Assembly (NCBI GenBank): GCA_018806915.1 | Contig: JAGKQI010000100.1 | Span: 1,488,001 to 1,552,000, forward strand | Reading direction: 5' to 3' | DNA from: Phytophthora colocasiae | Taxonomy: Eukaryota; Oomycota; Peronosporomycetes; Peronosporales; Peronosporaceae | Length of the DNA stretch: 64,000 nucleotides | Shown: in pieces, positions 19,200 through 30,400 of the stretch | Numbering within the stretch: the first letter of the stretch is position 1 | Layout: every line of letters starts with the position of its first letter | The notes under the pieces: model-generated | What the model saw: the letters and a program-made list of their open reading frames with translations, nothing else | Databases searched by the model: none | What the model was told of the DNA's origin: nothing | Translations under genes and position numbers: made by a program

Positions 19200-22100
19200 G
19201 ATATGGCTCGAACTCGGAAAATGCGCACATCCAGAGACAGCAAAAGTAGAAGTAGGAGAAGGAGAAGGCTGCTGCCGCATCAGCGCAGATTGAAGATCAC
19301 AATGGTGACGTCGCTGCTGATGAGAATGCAAAAGATACCCAAACTTCTCACGAAGTTGATGCTGGAAGTGCTGACAGTGATGCTCCAAACGGCGACGATG
19401 TTTCGGATGCTGATGAAGCAGAGGATGGTGACGCAGAGGAAGAGGAGGAGGAAGAAGCGGAGGAAGAGGAGCGTGAAGAGGAGGGAGGGGATGCGGAAGC
19501 TGATGATGCTGGCAGCGACGGTGCTGCTTAGAGCTCTTCGAGTGGGCGCAGCTCTCGTAACAGATCTTCTTCGGAGCGTGACGGCACTATGTACCCACGC
19601 TAAAGAAAGTGCACCGCTCGTGGGAACGCTTGGAGAAGTACCTAAAAGAGTACGAGGATCAAACAAATACAGTTATGGTGGTCAATGAGACGGTGAACAC
19701 GAAGCTCTACAACTCCAGACTGAAGAAACAGGTTCGTTATAAAGGGGTTCCAGAAGCAGATATACCTGTCGTCCCCGAGTCGCTCAATCCGTTCAAGCGC
19801 GTGTACATTTGTACCCATGGATGGGAACCGCGGGCGCGCGAGTCGCGACGCCGTCCGGTGCAGCGAGATTGCTACACGAGCTGTCCATTTCGGTTTGTCG
19901 CCCAGGCTGTCGAGCGGAAGCATGGCAAGTGGTATATTGAAGTGATGCACGCGTTCTACGGCCACAACAACCGCGAAATATACATGAATTATCCAGGTAA
20001 TCACCAGGTTCCGGATGGATCTCCAATAATGAGTGACGTGGAGGTTGTGGTACGAGGTGGAAGCAAGGCAAGCCGCATTTACGACTACATTCGGAGTAAC
20101 TCGCCTCATCGTGTCAACATGAACGATGTGATTCGCTAGATCAAGCGAGCAGGTTAGTTGGTTTGATTGATTTGAATGTGATAAGTTTCAACTAATAATG
20201 TGCAAGGGATTATAGGAACCGAGCTATCGGACGAAGATCAAGTTGCTGAGCTTCTGGTTAACTTCCAGCTGGAAGCGGATGACAATGTAGGAACTGTCAA
20301 CGAGAACGCTCGCGGTGAAACCGCCGTGATATCCATTTCGTCTGCGCATATGCGGATGATGCACAAGCGTTTTCCCGAGTTGTTGCTGATTGACTGCACC
20401 CACAAAACTAACCGGTACGACATTCAGGTATTTCCCAGGTATTCAACATGCTTCTTACATGTTATCTTTCAAACTAGGTACAACTACCAGCTTTGCACTT
20501 TCATTGTAATGGACCAATTTGGCCGTGGGTAGCCTGTTCAGCACTCGGTTATAGAACGCAACGCCGATTGGCACATGGTGAAATCCATGGAGCATTTTCA
20601 AGCCGTCAACGATTGGTAGAAGACAGAGGTCGTGGTCGTAGATAAGGACATGAAGGAGGTCGAGGTGATTAAGCGAATGATGCCAAACAGTTGTGTACTG
20701 CTGTATCATTTTCACGAGATTAAGTGGCTGTCGAAGGCTATCCGAGACGATAAGAAGTTTGGTACATTTCCGAGTGAAGTTTTTAAGCAGATGGATTTTT
20801 GCGTGCACAACATGGTATATTACCGTTCACAAAATGAATTTCACGACCATGTTGCTGAGTTTAAGAATCTAGCTGGCAGTTGCGGTAACCCGTCACTATG
20901 GCAATATTTTGAGCAGAACGAGATGTATAATTCTGATATGTGGGTTATGGCCGAGCGCATGCATCTACCTCACTTCCGCAACAACACAAATAACAGGTTG
21001 GAGAGTTTCTTTGGCAAGTTGAAAGCGGACATTGAAGCGCGTATTCAATGCGTGAGTGCTTAGAGGTCGTGTTGAAGTTTCAGCGTCGCAAGGAAGATGA
21101 ATTTCCTGCGCGGGTGATGCCGGGTACTACGATAAATCACAACTACGGAGAGAAGATGAGCCAGCTGCTTGGTATAACAACTGAGTGGGTTGCCGACATT
21201 TTGTTTAAAGAGTGCAAGTACGCAGAGGACCCGGAAAATGCGGCAATCTATGAATTTAGCGACACGGAATCTAGTGTCAACGTCGTCGAGACGATCGAAC
21301 CCACCACGTGGCCAAAACGACATGGCTTTGCTACTGCGAGTTCTCGAAGACAATGCTACTACCTTCCCGCCACGCGCTGATGCTTAGAAGGAAGTCTGAC
21401 ACCTTGCTTACGATTCCGTAAGCCTCGATTCTATCCAGTTAATGACCATGTTTTAACCATGTTGTCCATGTTTCATTATGGACAGCATGTTTTGATTGTT
21501 ATGCTACCTTGTTTTACCCGTGTTTTGACCGTGTTTTGGTTGTGTATTCTCTGTAGATGGCTCAAAACATCTCCGCTGGACAAACCAAAACTCGATGTAG
21601 ATGTACCAATTTGTGTGGTCTCGTCTGCGGAGGAGATCAAAGCGAAAAATCTCATGACCGAGAAGGACAAGTTCACAAAAGGACGTCTTCTCTCGTATTT
21701 CTTAAGAGTTAGCTGACTTCACCGACACAAAGTTTGAAGCTGAAATGCATAACTTGGAACAATGGTGGAGAGATTTCCGCCCAGGGAAGTCAGTGTCGAC
21801 AGGTTCCATGATTTCTCTGGAGTCTGAGTCAAGTGAATTGAGCCTACCCAAGTTAACGTGGAGCCCGAGGATGACGTGGGAAAAGATGGCCAGGTTCACG
21901 GTGGTGGCGCTGATGATACAGCTGGAGACAAATTGACTGCCAAGCCTTTCAATTCCAGAGCACCTAAAGTTGGTCGCCTCAAGTTGAACCGTGCTCACGT
22001 TAACTCAAAGCGCCATGCTGATCAAAGGCATATAAATACGGCTCGGCATTGCGCAAGGTACTACGAGACAAAACGGTCGAGGATGTGGTGAAATATCTCC

Positions 22101-22323
22101 AGAAAAAACAGACCGTCTCTTAAGGAAGTGGCGTCGTTTCTCGATACTTTGGATACGCGGTTCAAGGAGCAGACCAAAAAGAAGATGAGCATCTAGAACA
22201 ATGGACTTACTGTTGCCGGCACTCGTTACCGCCTTCCTGAAAGTTGGGTGAGTCACGCTCTACAGCTCATAAAGGATGAAAAGGCAACGCATCCCCATGC
22301 CAACAAAGTGGATCTTACGAAAG
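19200..22323 (+). pseudogene. MULE (Mutator-like) transposase, decayed, 5' part
   Basis: The reading frames give, in order: an acidic Asp/Glu tract (about 19300-19530); a FAR1/FLYWCH-like DNA-binding block (about 19800-19990, with C.SCPFRF and HNN); the DDE core (LLIDCTHKTNRY with D near 20392, VVVDKDM with D near 20641, NNRLESFF with E at 21001); and a frameshifted SWIM-type end (CYCEFSKTMLLPSRH near 21320-21375). Three in-frame TAG codons (20137, 20530, 20617) and several frameshifts inactivate it. A probable intron lies at about 20155-20214 (GTTAGT...CAACTAAT...TTATAG). The frame at 22323 continues at 38108, on the far side of the gypsy element. A weak 16-bp inverted match (about 18671 and 38830) might mark the ends. 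Confidence 0.75.
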
Positions 22324-23866
22324 TGTCGCGAAGTCGGTGCAACTTTTACCGCGGTGCAGGGGCGTACAGTGAACCTGGAAGTGTGACTACCGGTAGTAAT
22401 ACCAGAGTCGCACAGCAAGGTGGGCGTGTGTTACCTTGTGCTGTCCTCGTAGGTTCGTTGTCTTGGTAATGAGACCCTCGCCGGGGTCGTGAGAGTGTGT
22501 GTGAGAGTGAGGATTCCTTGCGTAGACCGTCGGATGTCCTTCTGGTCCTCACAGGAGCACTTGGGAGTCGAACGTTTTTCCGGTGAACACTTGTGTACAC
22601 CAGAGATTTCTGAAGGCAAAAGAGAAATTAATACAATGGGAAGTCCAGTAATTAGACTTCCGAGATAACCGCAATATAGAGTTCCGATATACAAATATGT
22701 AGCTGCTCTTATTCTTTCCTGGCCCTTGAGCAGTGGGCTAGTTCTCCAGGTCAACTAGGGAAATGTTCACCAGACACCTGGTCTGTCTGGTATTCCCGTA
22801 ACTTTCGCGCACCACCCTCTAATATATAGAGGGAAAATAAACCAATACACTATCAGTTATATAACAGTCTACCGAGCGTCTTGAGAGCGACTGTCTAGCT
22901 CCCAAAACCTGTCCAAACGTACAATATGAAATGGGCTACCGCTAGAGACAAGACAAACGACCCAACTAGTAAATGGAATAGGTGGGTCCTCTCAGGTCTC
23001 TACGTTACGCTGATCTCCACCTAACGGGGCTTGATAGGTGAGAGATCACACGACTCAAAGCTTTGTCGTGGCCTTACACTTTCCAATGAACCGACGAATC
23101 GACTTTGGGGTTATAACGCGAACCATGTACTCCGGAATCATGTACATCAGAGTCGTAATACCAGAGTCGTGACACTTGGGTCTGATCATCAGAGTCTTGT
23201 ACGTCGGAGTCTGTTCATCGGAAACTGGTAATGTCTGGAATATTGATTGTATAAGCCGGACACATCAGACTTGTTCACCAGAATCATGTACGTCGGACTC
23301 ATGTACGTCAGACTCATGTACGTCAGACTCATGTACGTCAGACTTCATGATGTGATATCAGAGTTTCCATGCGTGATACCAGAAATCCATGAGTGTTTTC
23401 AGGGTGCGGAGCACGTATGCTACAACGCACGAAGTCCAATTGGGGTATGCGCGGGGTGCGCTACGTCCGGTGCGCGATACTTGGTATTTTGTGGGTATAA
23501 CTGTATTCCTTGAACCATCATCGTCACACAGGACGGCAACGGGATGAGGTCTCTCAGAGATACATTCTTCTGAGAGACTTTCTGCCAACCTTTAGGCACT
23601 CATCGTCGGGGAATGTCCGGTGATCAGACTGAGTGTTGTTGTCTCTCGGAGTTTGTGCACTTTTCCGAGGAACACTTCTGATCTCTTGGGCCCCTTTGCA
23701 GTACAGGTGAAGGTTAATATATATATATCTTCCACAGATCCATCATTGTCTCACGGGACATAACCTCGTCCCACATCTCCCTTTCTCCCACAACCCAGTG
23801 TACATCCAATCACATCACAGCGTAACGTCCATATCCACTCGGAAAATCGTAATTAGCAACGTGTCA
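22324..23866 (-). repeat. gypsy 3' LTR
   Basis: TG...CA ended, matches 36565-38107 base for base wherever compared. It contains an array of ~15-bp repeats at 23284-23346 and several copies of the TGTTCACCAGA-type motif. Confidence 0.93.
23284..23346. repeat. short tandem repeats in the LTR (about 15-bp unit)
   Basis: Four near-identical copies of CATGTACGTCAGACT, preceded by looser variants (GTACATCAGAGTC, GTACGTCGGAGTC). The same array recurs at 37525-37587 in the other LTR. Confidence 0.85.
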
Positions 23867-23880
23867 ACCGCCCCTCCTGG
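23867..23880 (-). other. gypsy polypurine tract
   Basis: Minus-strand CCAGGAGGGGCGGT lies directly before the 3' LTR. Confidence 0.6.
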
Positions 23881-23921
23881 TCATAATTCGTCAGTGCGGA
23901 ACTTTCTCCAAACTGAGCATC

Positions 23922-26900
23922 ATGGCCAGGACAGTACGTCAGAGGTCCCGTGAACATAGTGTAGCTGTGACGCTCTCAAAACTTCCGGGATTTCAGAGTC
24001 TCTGGTGTCCTGTCGCTCAGTCTGATTCCATCAGACTCAGAAATAGCCAACTGTCGTATCCCACAAACGGCCACATCCCGATTTCCTTTCTGACACACAA
24101 GTCAGAAGAAGATCCAGCAACCATGAATTCTCCATCGGCTCCTACTACTGACGACGCCTCGGGCACTGGGCCTGCTTCGGCATCCGTAGCATCGCGAGGT
24201 GGTGGTGACGGTGCTCCCGCATCACCTGGTGGCAGCTCAAGCGCCCCAGCCTCACAGTCGAGCGCGTCCGCCGCTCCGAAGCAGGGCGTCGATGCTGCTG
24301 ACGGCGATGGTCACGTGAACGTGCCTGATACGTCTGCGGCTTCTGCTTCTGCGAGCCCGTTTTCTGGCGTCGCAGTCCTGTTCCCCAGAGGGCCACACAT
24401 CCTCTCTACCACCGAGGTGGACGATCGGTTTGGGCCTGGACAACAACTGTTGGACGAAGAGAAGTCTGACGTCCCTTCCAACTGGGTGGATCCTGAGCCA
24501 CGACCTGAGGGACAGCCATTTCTGGTTGGTGTTCCGGCGCTCGCCGAGGACTTCCGTGTGGGCAACCACATCGCAAACATCTATGGTGGGCCCGGTGTTC
24601 TGGTGGGCCTCGAAGAATTCACGTCGGCGGACATCTCGGAACTTGAGCGTGTTATCCCTGACTTCACTGAAAGTCAGATGCTCGTTCCTCACGTGGATAG
24701 CCGTGACCGCCAGAATCTTGAAGCGCACATGGGGTCTGTCGATGTCCATCGGGAGTTGGCTTCAATTCTTCAGCACCTCCCTCATCAGCGTCTCGCCGAG
24801 CGGGTGTACAAGACATCTGGCTATCTGAAGCAGATGGCCGGCGCTCACCGTCGGCTTCGGCTTCAAGTTGAATCCCAGGGCAACACATCTCTGGTGGACG
24901 CTGCCGCCGTGCAGAATGAGTCTGAAGATCTCAAGCGTCAGTGGGTCTTCAACTGCCAGTATTGGCGTCACGAAGTACTGGACGCCCTGCGTACCGCTGG
25001 TGAGATCGAAGATCATGTGAATGCGGAGTCCAAGAACCTCGCGTCGCACTATCAGGACCAGATAGACGCCCTGGAATCCGAGAAGTCGGCCTTGGAAGAA
25101 CGCCTGGAGGACTCTCAAGCGGAGGTCCGGCTGCTGAAAGCTCGCCCCACGACCAGAGCCACAGACTCCTGGGGTTTTCTGGAATACCTGTTTGAACACG
25201 GGGAGTTGAACGGCAGTTTGGTGCGTCTTCGGGAGCTTCTGGTGAACTTCCAAGAGGGCAAGGTGCCGCCAGGGGACTGGGACACCATTATCAACGTGAC
25301 CGCAATGGACCAACGCAAGGCAACAATCCCAGACTTCCACGAGCGTCTCGCTAAACTTCGGTCCGACCGAGCAGCAGAAGCCAAGAAATCAGTCAAAGTG
25401 TTGGATCGGACGGGTGCTGGCAGTGGTGTCACGGTCTCCGGTGAACATGCTGGCAGCTTCGAGAAGTCAGGCACTCGCCCGGCGCACAAGTCTGGGTCGC
25501 CCACCAGGTCGACTAAATCTTCCGGTTCTCCGCCCAAGCCCAACAGACCTTCTGGGAAACATCGGGTCCGTGTCCCTCAGGATCGCCCCAAGAATTACAC
25601 GCCTGGCATCGATTCGGTGCGTCCGGCGAACGCCAAATCTCCGGTGTCCAAGGACGCGGTTCACACCACGTTACCGGCTGGAGTCGTCTGGAAAGAATTT
25701 CGTCCGGACTTGCGCTTGGCTCTACTTGCTGGCATCTCTTACGAGACTGCGATGAAGTGGCTGCGCACGGACAAGCCCGCCCACAGTCTGTTCGCGGGGC
25801 GCCCTTTGGTACAAATGCTGGTGAGCATGATGTACTGGCGCAAGCTGATTCAAACCCCGTGGACTTCGTACGTCCCAGAGACGTACTACAAGATGGCTGA
25901 GGAGGAACTGCGCCGTCTTCAGAAGAACGACGTGGAGCCACCGGTCTGGGAGACACTGGATGCTCACGTCCCGTATCCTATCAGCGAGCCAGAGTCTACA
26001 GAGGATGACCCTCAGAAGGACCCGGACTTCAAGGCGTCTGGTGAACAAGAATCTGCATCCAGCGACAGTGAGTCTGACGACGAAAGGTCGAGCAACAGCG
26101 GCGATGACTCTGACGACGATGAGTCTGATAGTCATTCGCATGCCGGCAACAAGCTTCCACGGGACTACGAGTCCAGCGATTCAGATGACTCGGGTCCGAT
26201 AATCCCCACCAAGAAGTCCAAGCGGGGCAGTGTACACGAGGCATCCAGGTCCAAGTCAAGCAGTCATAAGTCCGGTGGCACATCCACGTCAAGTCCCAAG
26301 AGCAAGAAGTCCGGTGACCTTCCCAAGCCAAGTCCCAAGAACAAGAAGTCTCAAGACTCAAAGTCGCCTAAGAGTCCTTCGGGTAAACGACCTTCTGGTA
26401 ATCTCCGGAAGTCAAGTCTGGTGTCCAAGTCGTACCAGTCGCTGACACCAAAGGAATTGCTGACGATCGAGGCCCCGGACACACATTGTTCGTCGTGGCT
26501 GTACTACGGTATTCCGGTCCAGCCGACCAGTGACACCAAGACGGCCATCGGGCAGACTCCCGGGTTCCCTGACTTCGAGCCCCACAGACACAGTCTGGCA
26601 CGCCTGAAGAAACGCTGGAATTCCAAGAAGTACCAAGCTCTGCTGGACGAAGTGCCAGCTCCCTGGGAGGTCATGTACCAGAACCGCCGGACCGAGCTCT
26701 ACTTTCACCGGCGTGAAGACCTCTGTCCCTTGTGGTACGCTTACTCCACCGAGTGTCTATTATCTTTTCCACTTCGTTTTCATCATTCTCGGTGTCGGGC
26801 TCCCAACTGTCTTCTGACAACAGTGCTGCATCAAAGTCATCATCCTCATGGACATCAAGTTCCACAGTCGGTCTTCTGGGAAACAAGGCTCTCGGTTTCA

Positions 26901-27416
26901 GGCGACTTATATGAACCCAAGGGTTCACCCGATACCCGGTGTCCTCGACCTTCAGTTTCACACGAAAATCATCCAACATCTCTTCAATCCGGAAAGGACC
27001 ATGCCACATGTGTGCGAGTTTCCGACTCAAACCCGTTTGTACCTTGGGGATGTATAGCCACACGGCATCACCGACGGCAAATCCGGACTTCAGGCGTTCC
27101 GACAACTCCTTCCACTTTCGGGTCTGTTCTTCAGAACGCTCCCGCTTGGCTTTCTTCTGAAGTTCTTCAGCACAGGCCTGAGCGTAGCTGTAATCTCGTT
27201 GCATCTTCCGACGCTACTCGTAAGCAGTGCGCTCTTGTACACCAGAAGGCTTTGGGCCAAGCATCGCGGACACCGTCCCATGAGCATCCCATCCGTGCAC
27301 CAGAAAAAACGGTGTTTCCAGACGGGTCGCATCAAAGGAAGTGTTCAATGCGAACATCAGGCGTTCGGCGTGATCGTCCCAATCACTCTGATCAGCTTCG
27401 GCGATGTAGGCCTTGA
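23922..27416 (+). CDS. antisense ORF within the gypsy element
   Basis: A plus-strand frame of 1,164 codons opposite to gag-pol. The first ATG is 56 bp inside the left LTR and a second good ATG lies at 24123. The product starts with a Ser/Ala/Gly-rich region, then a folded part (about 150-370), a coiled coil (about 378-410, ESEKSALEERLEDSQAEV), and a second folded part (about 420-480). After these come a basic Ser/Pro linker, a third folded block (about 580-680, with MYWRKLIQTPW), an acidic Ser/Asp tract (about 706-743), Lys-rich NLS-like stretches (KKSKRG) and a conserved-looking end (about 840-945). From 26671 it overlaps the 3' end of pol; the part beyond about residue 945 may be only an open antisense frame. 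Amino-acid use up to there is clearly protein-like. Antisense ORFs are known in a few LTR elements (e.g. maize Grande); I do not recognise this protein. Confidence 0.65.
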   Translation: MARTVRQRSREHSVAVTLSKLPGFQSLWCPVAQSDSIRLRNSQLSYPTNGHIPISFLTHKSEEDPATMNSPSAPTTDDASGTGPASASVASRGGGDGAPASPGGSSSAPASQSSASAAPKQGVDAADGDGHVNVPDTSAASASASPFSGVAVLFPRGPHILSTTEVDDRFGPGQQLLDEEKSDVPSNWVDPEPRPEGQPFLVGVPALAEDFRVGNHIANIYGGPGVLVGLEEFTSADISELERVIPDFTESQMLVPHVDSRDRQNLEAHMGSVDVHRELASILQHLPHQRLAERVYKTSGYLKQMAGAHRRLRLQVESQGNTSLVDAAAVQNESEDLKRQWVFNCQYWRHEVLDALRTAGEIEDHVNAESKNLASHYQDQIDALESEKSALEERLEDSQAEVRLLKARPTTRATDSWGFLEYLFEHGELNGSLVRLRELLVNFQEGKVPPGDWDTIINVTAMDQRKATIPDFHERLAKLRSDRAAEAKKSVKVLDRTGAGSGVTVSGEHAGSFEKSGTRPAHKSGSPTRSTKSSGSPPKPNRPSGKHRVRVPQDRPKNYTPGIDSVRPANAKSPVSKDAVHTTLPAGVVWKEFRPDLRLALLAGISYETAMKWLRTDKPAHSLFAGRPLVQMLVSMMYWRKLIQTPWTSYVPETYYKMAEEELRRLQKNDVEPPVWETLDAHVPYPISEPESTEDDPQKDPDFKASGEQESASSDSESDDERSSNSGDDSDDDESDSHSHAGNKLPRDYESSDSDDSGPIIPTKKSKRGSVHEASRSKSSSHKSGGTSTSSPKSKKSGDLPKPSPKNKKSQDSKSPKSPSGKRPSGNLRKSSLVSKSYQSLTPKELLTIEAPDTHCSSWLYYGIPVQPTSDTKTAIGQTPGFPDFEPHRHSLARLKKRWNSKKYQALLDEVPAPWEVMYQNRRTELYFHRREDLCPLWYAYSTECLLSFPLRFHHSRCRAPNCLLTTVLHQSHHPHGHQVPQSVFWETRLSVSGDLYEPKGSPDTRCPRPSVSHENHPTSLQSGKDHATCVRVSDSNPFVPWGCIATRHHRRQIRTSGVPTTPSTFGSVLQNAPAWLSSEVLQHRPERSCNLVASSDATRKQCALVHQKALGQASRTPSHEHPIRAPEKTVFPDGSHQRKCSMRTSGVRRDRPNHSDQLRRCRP

Positions 27417-30400
27417 TGGCGCGCACGACCGTCTGAACAGACCGTTCTTGTTGGCCGTTCGCCTGGGGACGGTACGCCAGAGTCGCTCGCTGTCTGCTTC
27501 CAAGCAAGTCCCGGAAACACCTGAACACTTCACTCATGAAACGAGGGTCCTGATCGTGGCGTATCAGAGAACTAGCTCCGAAGTTCCGGAAGACACGCTC
27601 CTCGTAGGCCTCAGCGACATCTTGAGCCGTAGTTATACTCATAGGCTTGCACATCACATACCCTGAGAACATGTCTTGGAACAACAACAGGAACGTGTTG
27701 CCTCTGGCGGACTTTGGCATGTGCGTCACGAAATCCATGGACACCACTTCAAAAGGTCCACTGGGCTCAATGTTGCCGGGCGACGGTCCAGGATTGGGGG
27801 AACGCCCCCTGCCGCTAGCACAATCCATACACTCCTTGACGAACCTTTCCACATCAGCATACATACCAATCCAGTAGAACTCGGAGCTCAGCTTCTCGAA
27901 CGTACGTTTGATTCCCTGGTGAGCACCCTGGTAGTCCCCATGAGCATAGTGCAACATATCAGCATGCAAGTCTCTGGGAACCACAAGTCTGAGTTCATCA
28001 ACCATGTCTCTCGGACGTTCCCTGGTAGCACGGCTGAGGCGGTACAAAACGTCTCTGGAATCCAAGATGAAATCATCGGCAATCCTGGCAAGCTTCCTTA
28101 CTCGGGGTCGTGGTAGATCTCCCACGTCACCCTTAAGGAACTTGATGAGTTCTGCCAGATGAACATCTTGAGTCTGATGAACCTTGATCCGCCGCCAGCG
28201 TTCTTCCTGAAACTCCAATGGGCCCATGGGTTCACGAGCTTCTACATCGTCTGGTAGGTTTACTTCTTCCTGATTGCGTGCACGAGTGATGGCAACAAGC
28301 ACCTTGGCAGCATGAGGCAGGGGTGCAGACTCTGGCCCTGGGCCATCCATCTCCGGTGTACAATCGTGTTCACCAGAGGTCTGGTGAACATCGTCCGGGG
28401 CTCCAGAAGACATCACTTCGGGAGGCTTCATCAGCTTCTCTGGGATTTTGGACACCAGTTTCAGATGAGTCAGTTCGTCAGGGTCTTGGACTTGCCAGGA
28501 CTCACCAAGGACAAGAGTCTTGAACGTCAAATAGTCTGCTGCTTGATTGAACTCACGCTTCACGTACACTAACTTCAGAGACTGGAACTTGACTTTCAGA
28601 GACTCAAACTCGGCTAATTTCCGTTGCAGGCTCGGCTGATTGCAGTTGATCAGTCCTTGAGCTTGCGGGATAGCGATACGGGAATCTCCGACAACCACCA
28701 AGTCTCGGATACCACGTTCCAAAGCTAACTTCAATCCATTGATCAGACCACAGTATTCTGAGTCATTCACAGTGACGTCTTTCAGAGCGAACCCTTGGGC
28801 TTCCAGGATGTTCCAACCCGGGAGCTCCCAGAGCACACATCTGCAGCTTCCCAGGCGAGTGGATGTCTTGGCGGCACCATCAAAACTCAGAACACAACCT
28901 CGGTAGTCAGCCTCTAGCATCTCCACGCTAATGGGCGCTGGAGGTTTGACTCGCCCCTTGACGGGGATGAGGTTTTCAGAGACCTCATCGAGGTGTTCAC
29001 GGGGTGTGATGCCTGCTCCAAGAATAGCTGGGAGACCTTCTTCATCTCGCTGGATCCTGCGAATCTCCAGGTTCCAATGTGACAACTTCAGCCCCCACTT
29101 CACGTTCCGGCCATCAGCCGAATTGGATGTCAGGAGCCACTTCAAAACTGAATGTCTGGTGTACACCGTGATCACGGGACTCGTGTTTACCAGAGCCCGA
29201 AAGTTCTCCAGAACTCTGAGAATCGCGATGACCTCCTTCTCCGCGATGTGATACCGGAGTTCTGCCTCATTCAGCACACGTCCAGTGAACCGTACGGGGT
29301 GTATCACTCCATCGTACTCCTGTCCCAAGACGGCGGAAGCAGCCCACGGGTTCGCGTGAGGTATAATAACGAAAGGTCTGGTGCGATCTGGGTGTCTGAG
29401 GAGCGGTGTCGAGACAATCTTACGCTTCAGGATCTCAAAGGCTTCCTTCGCTTGAGCCAAATCTCTGCCAGCGCGAATCTGTTCATCAGACAACTCGTAG
29501 AGCACAGCCGCGATCACCGTTAAGTCTTCGATAAACTTGTTGTAGTAATTCAGAATTCCCATGAAACTCTGTACTCCCTTGAGTGTCGACGGGAACGGCA
29601 GTTCTTCCACTCCCTTGACAATCTTCGGCGTGGCTCTCCGTCCTTCAGCACTGATCCCATGCGACAGATAAGGAATCGTCAGCTTCCCAAACTCGCTCTT
29701 GGGCAGGCTCACAGAAATGTTCCAGTATCTGAGTCTGAAGAGCAAGGCGTTCAGGTCTTCACAAAGTTGATCCCAGGTGGGCGCCCCATGAGCAATGTCG
29801 TCAATGTAGGAACTTCGACCTAGTACCGGTCCCATGAAGGACGGGACAGGGATGTTCCTCTGAAAGACAGTCATTTGGTCGGTGAGCGCCGGAACCTCTG
29901 TCATGTGTTCATCAGAGTTCCGAAGTTGTTCACCAGACATCAGACCATGTTCGTCAGAGTTCTGGGGCTCTAACTTCAGGAATTCCAGCACATCGGGGTC
30001 AACCTCAGCTTCCTCTTCAGGTGACAATCGCACAAACCCCCACAGGCAGTTATCCAGCATAGCCTGGTACACCAGAGGGGCGTTCTTCAGACCGAAAGGC
30101 ATTCTTACCCACTGGAAGTGTCCAAATGGGCAAATGAAGGCTGAGATCAGCCTTGCACGCTCCGTCATTCGGATAGCCCAGAAACCACTCGCCATATCCA
30201 GACTCATAAACCACAGTGCTGCCTCAAAGCCAATCAACAGATCGTCTATCAGGGGCAACGGATAACGCGACAACTGGATAAAACCATTCACCACTCGATA
30301 ATCAATGCACATGCGTATATCCACACCATTTTTCTTGAGAACAATCACTATTGGTGATGCCCAAGGCGAAGTCGAGTACTCAATGAGTCCGGTCTCCAGG

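Noticed and set aside
22346..22754. Open frames of 84 and 107 codons in the LTRs
   Set aside because: They exist identically in both LTRs only because the LTRs are copies. Amino-acid content is not protein-like and they overlap promoter-type sequence.
23284..23346. CRISPR-like short repeats
   Set aside because: The units are head-to-tail without spacers and lie inside a retrotransposon LTR of a eukaryote.
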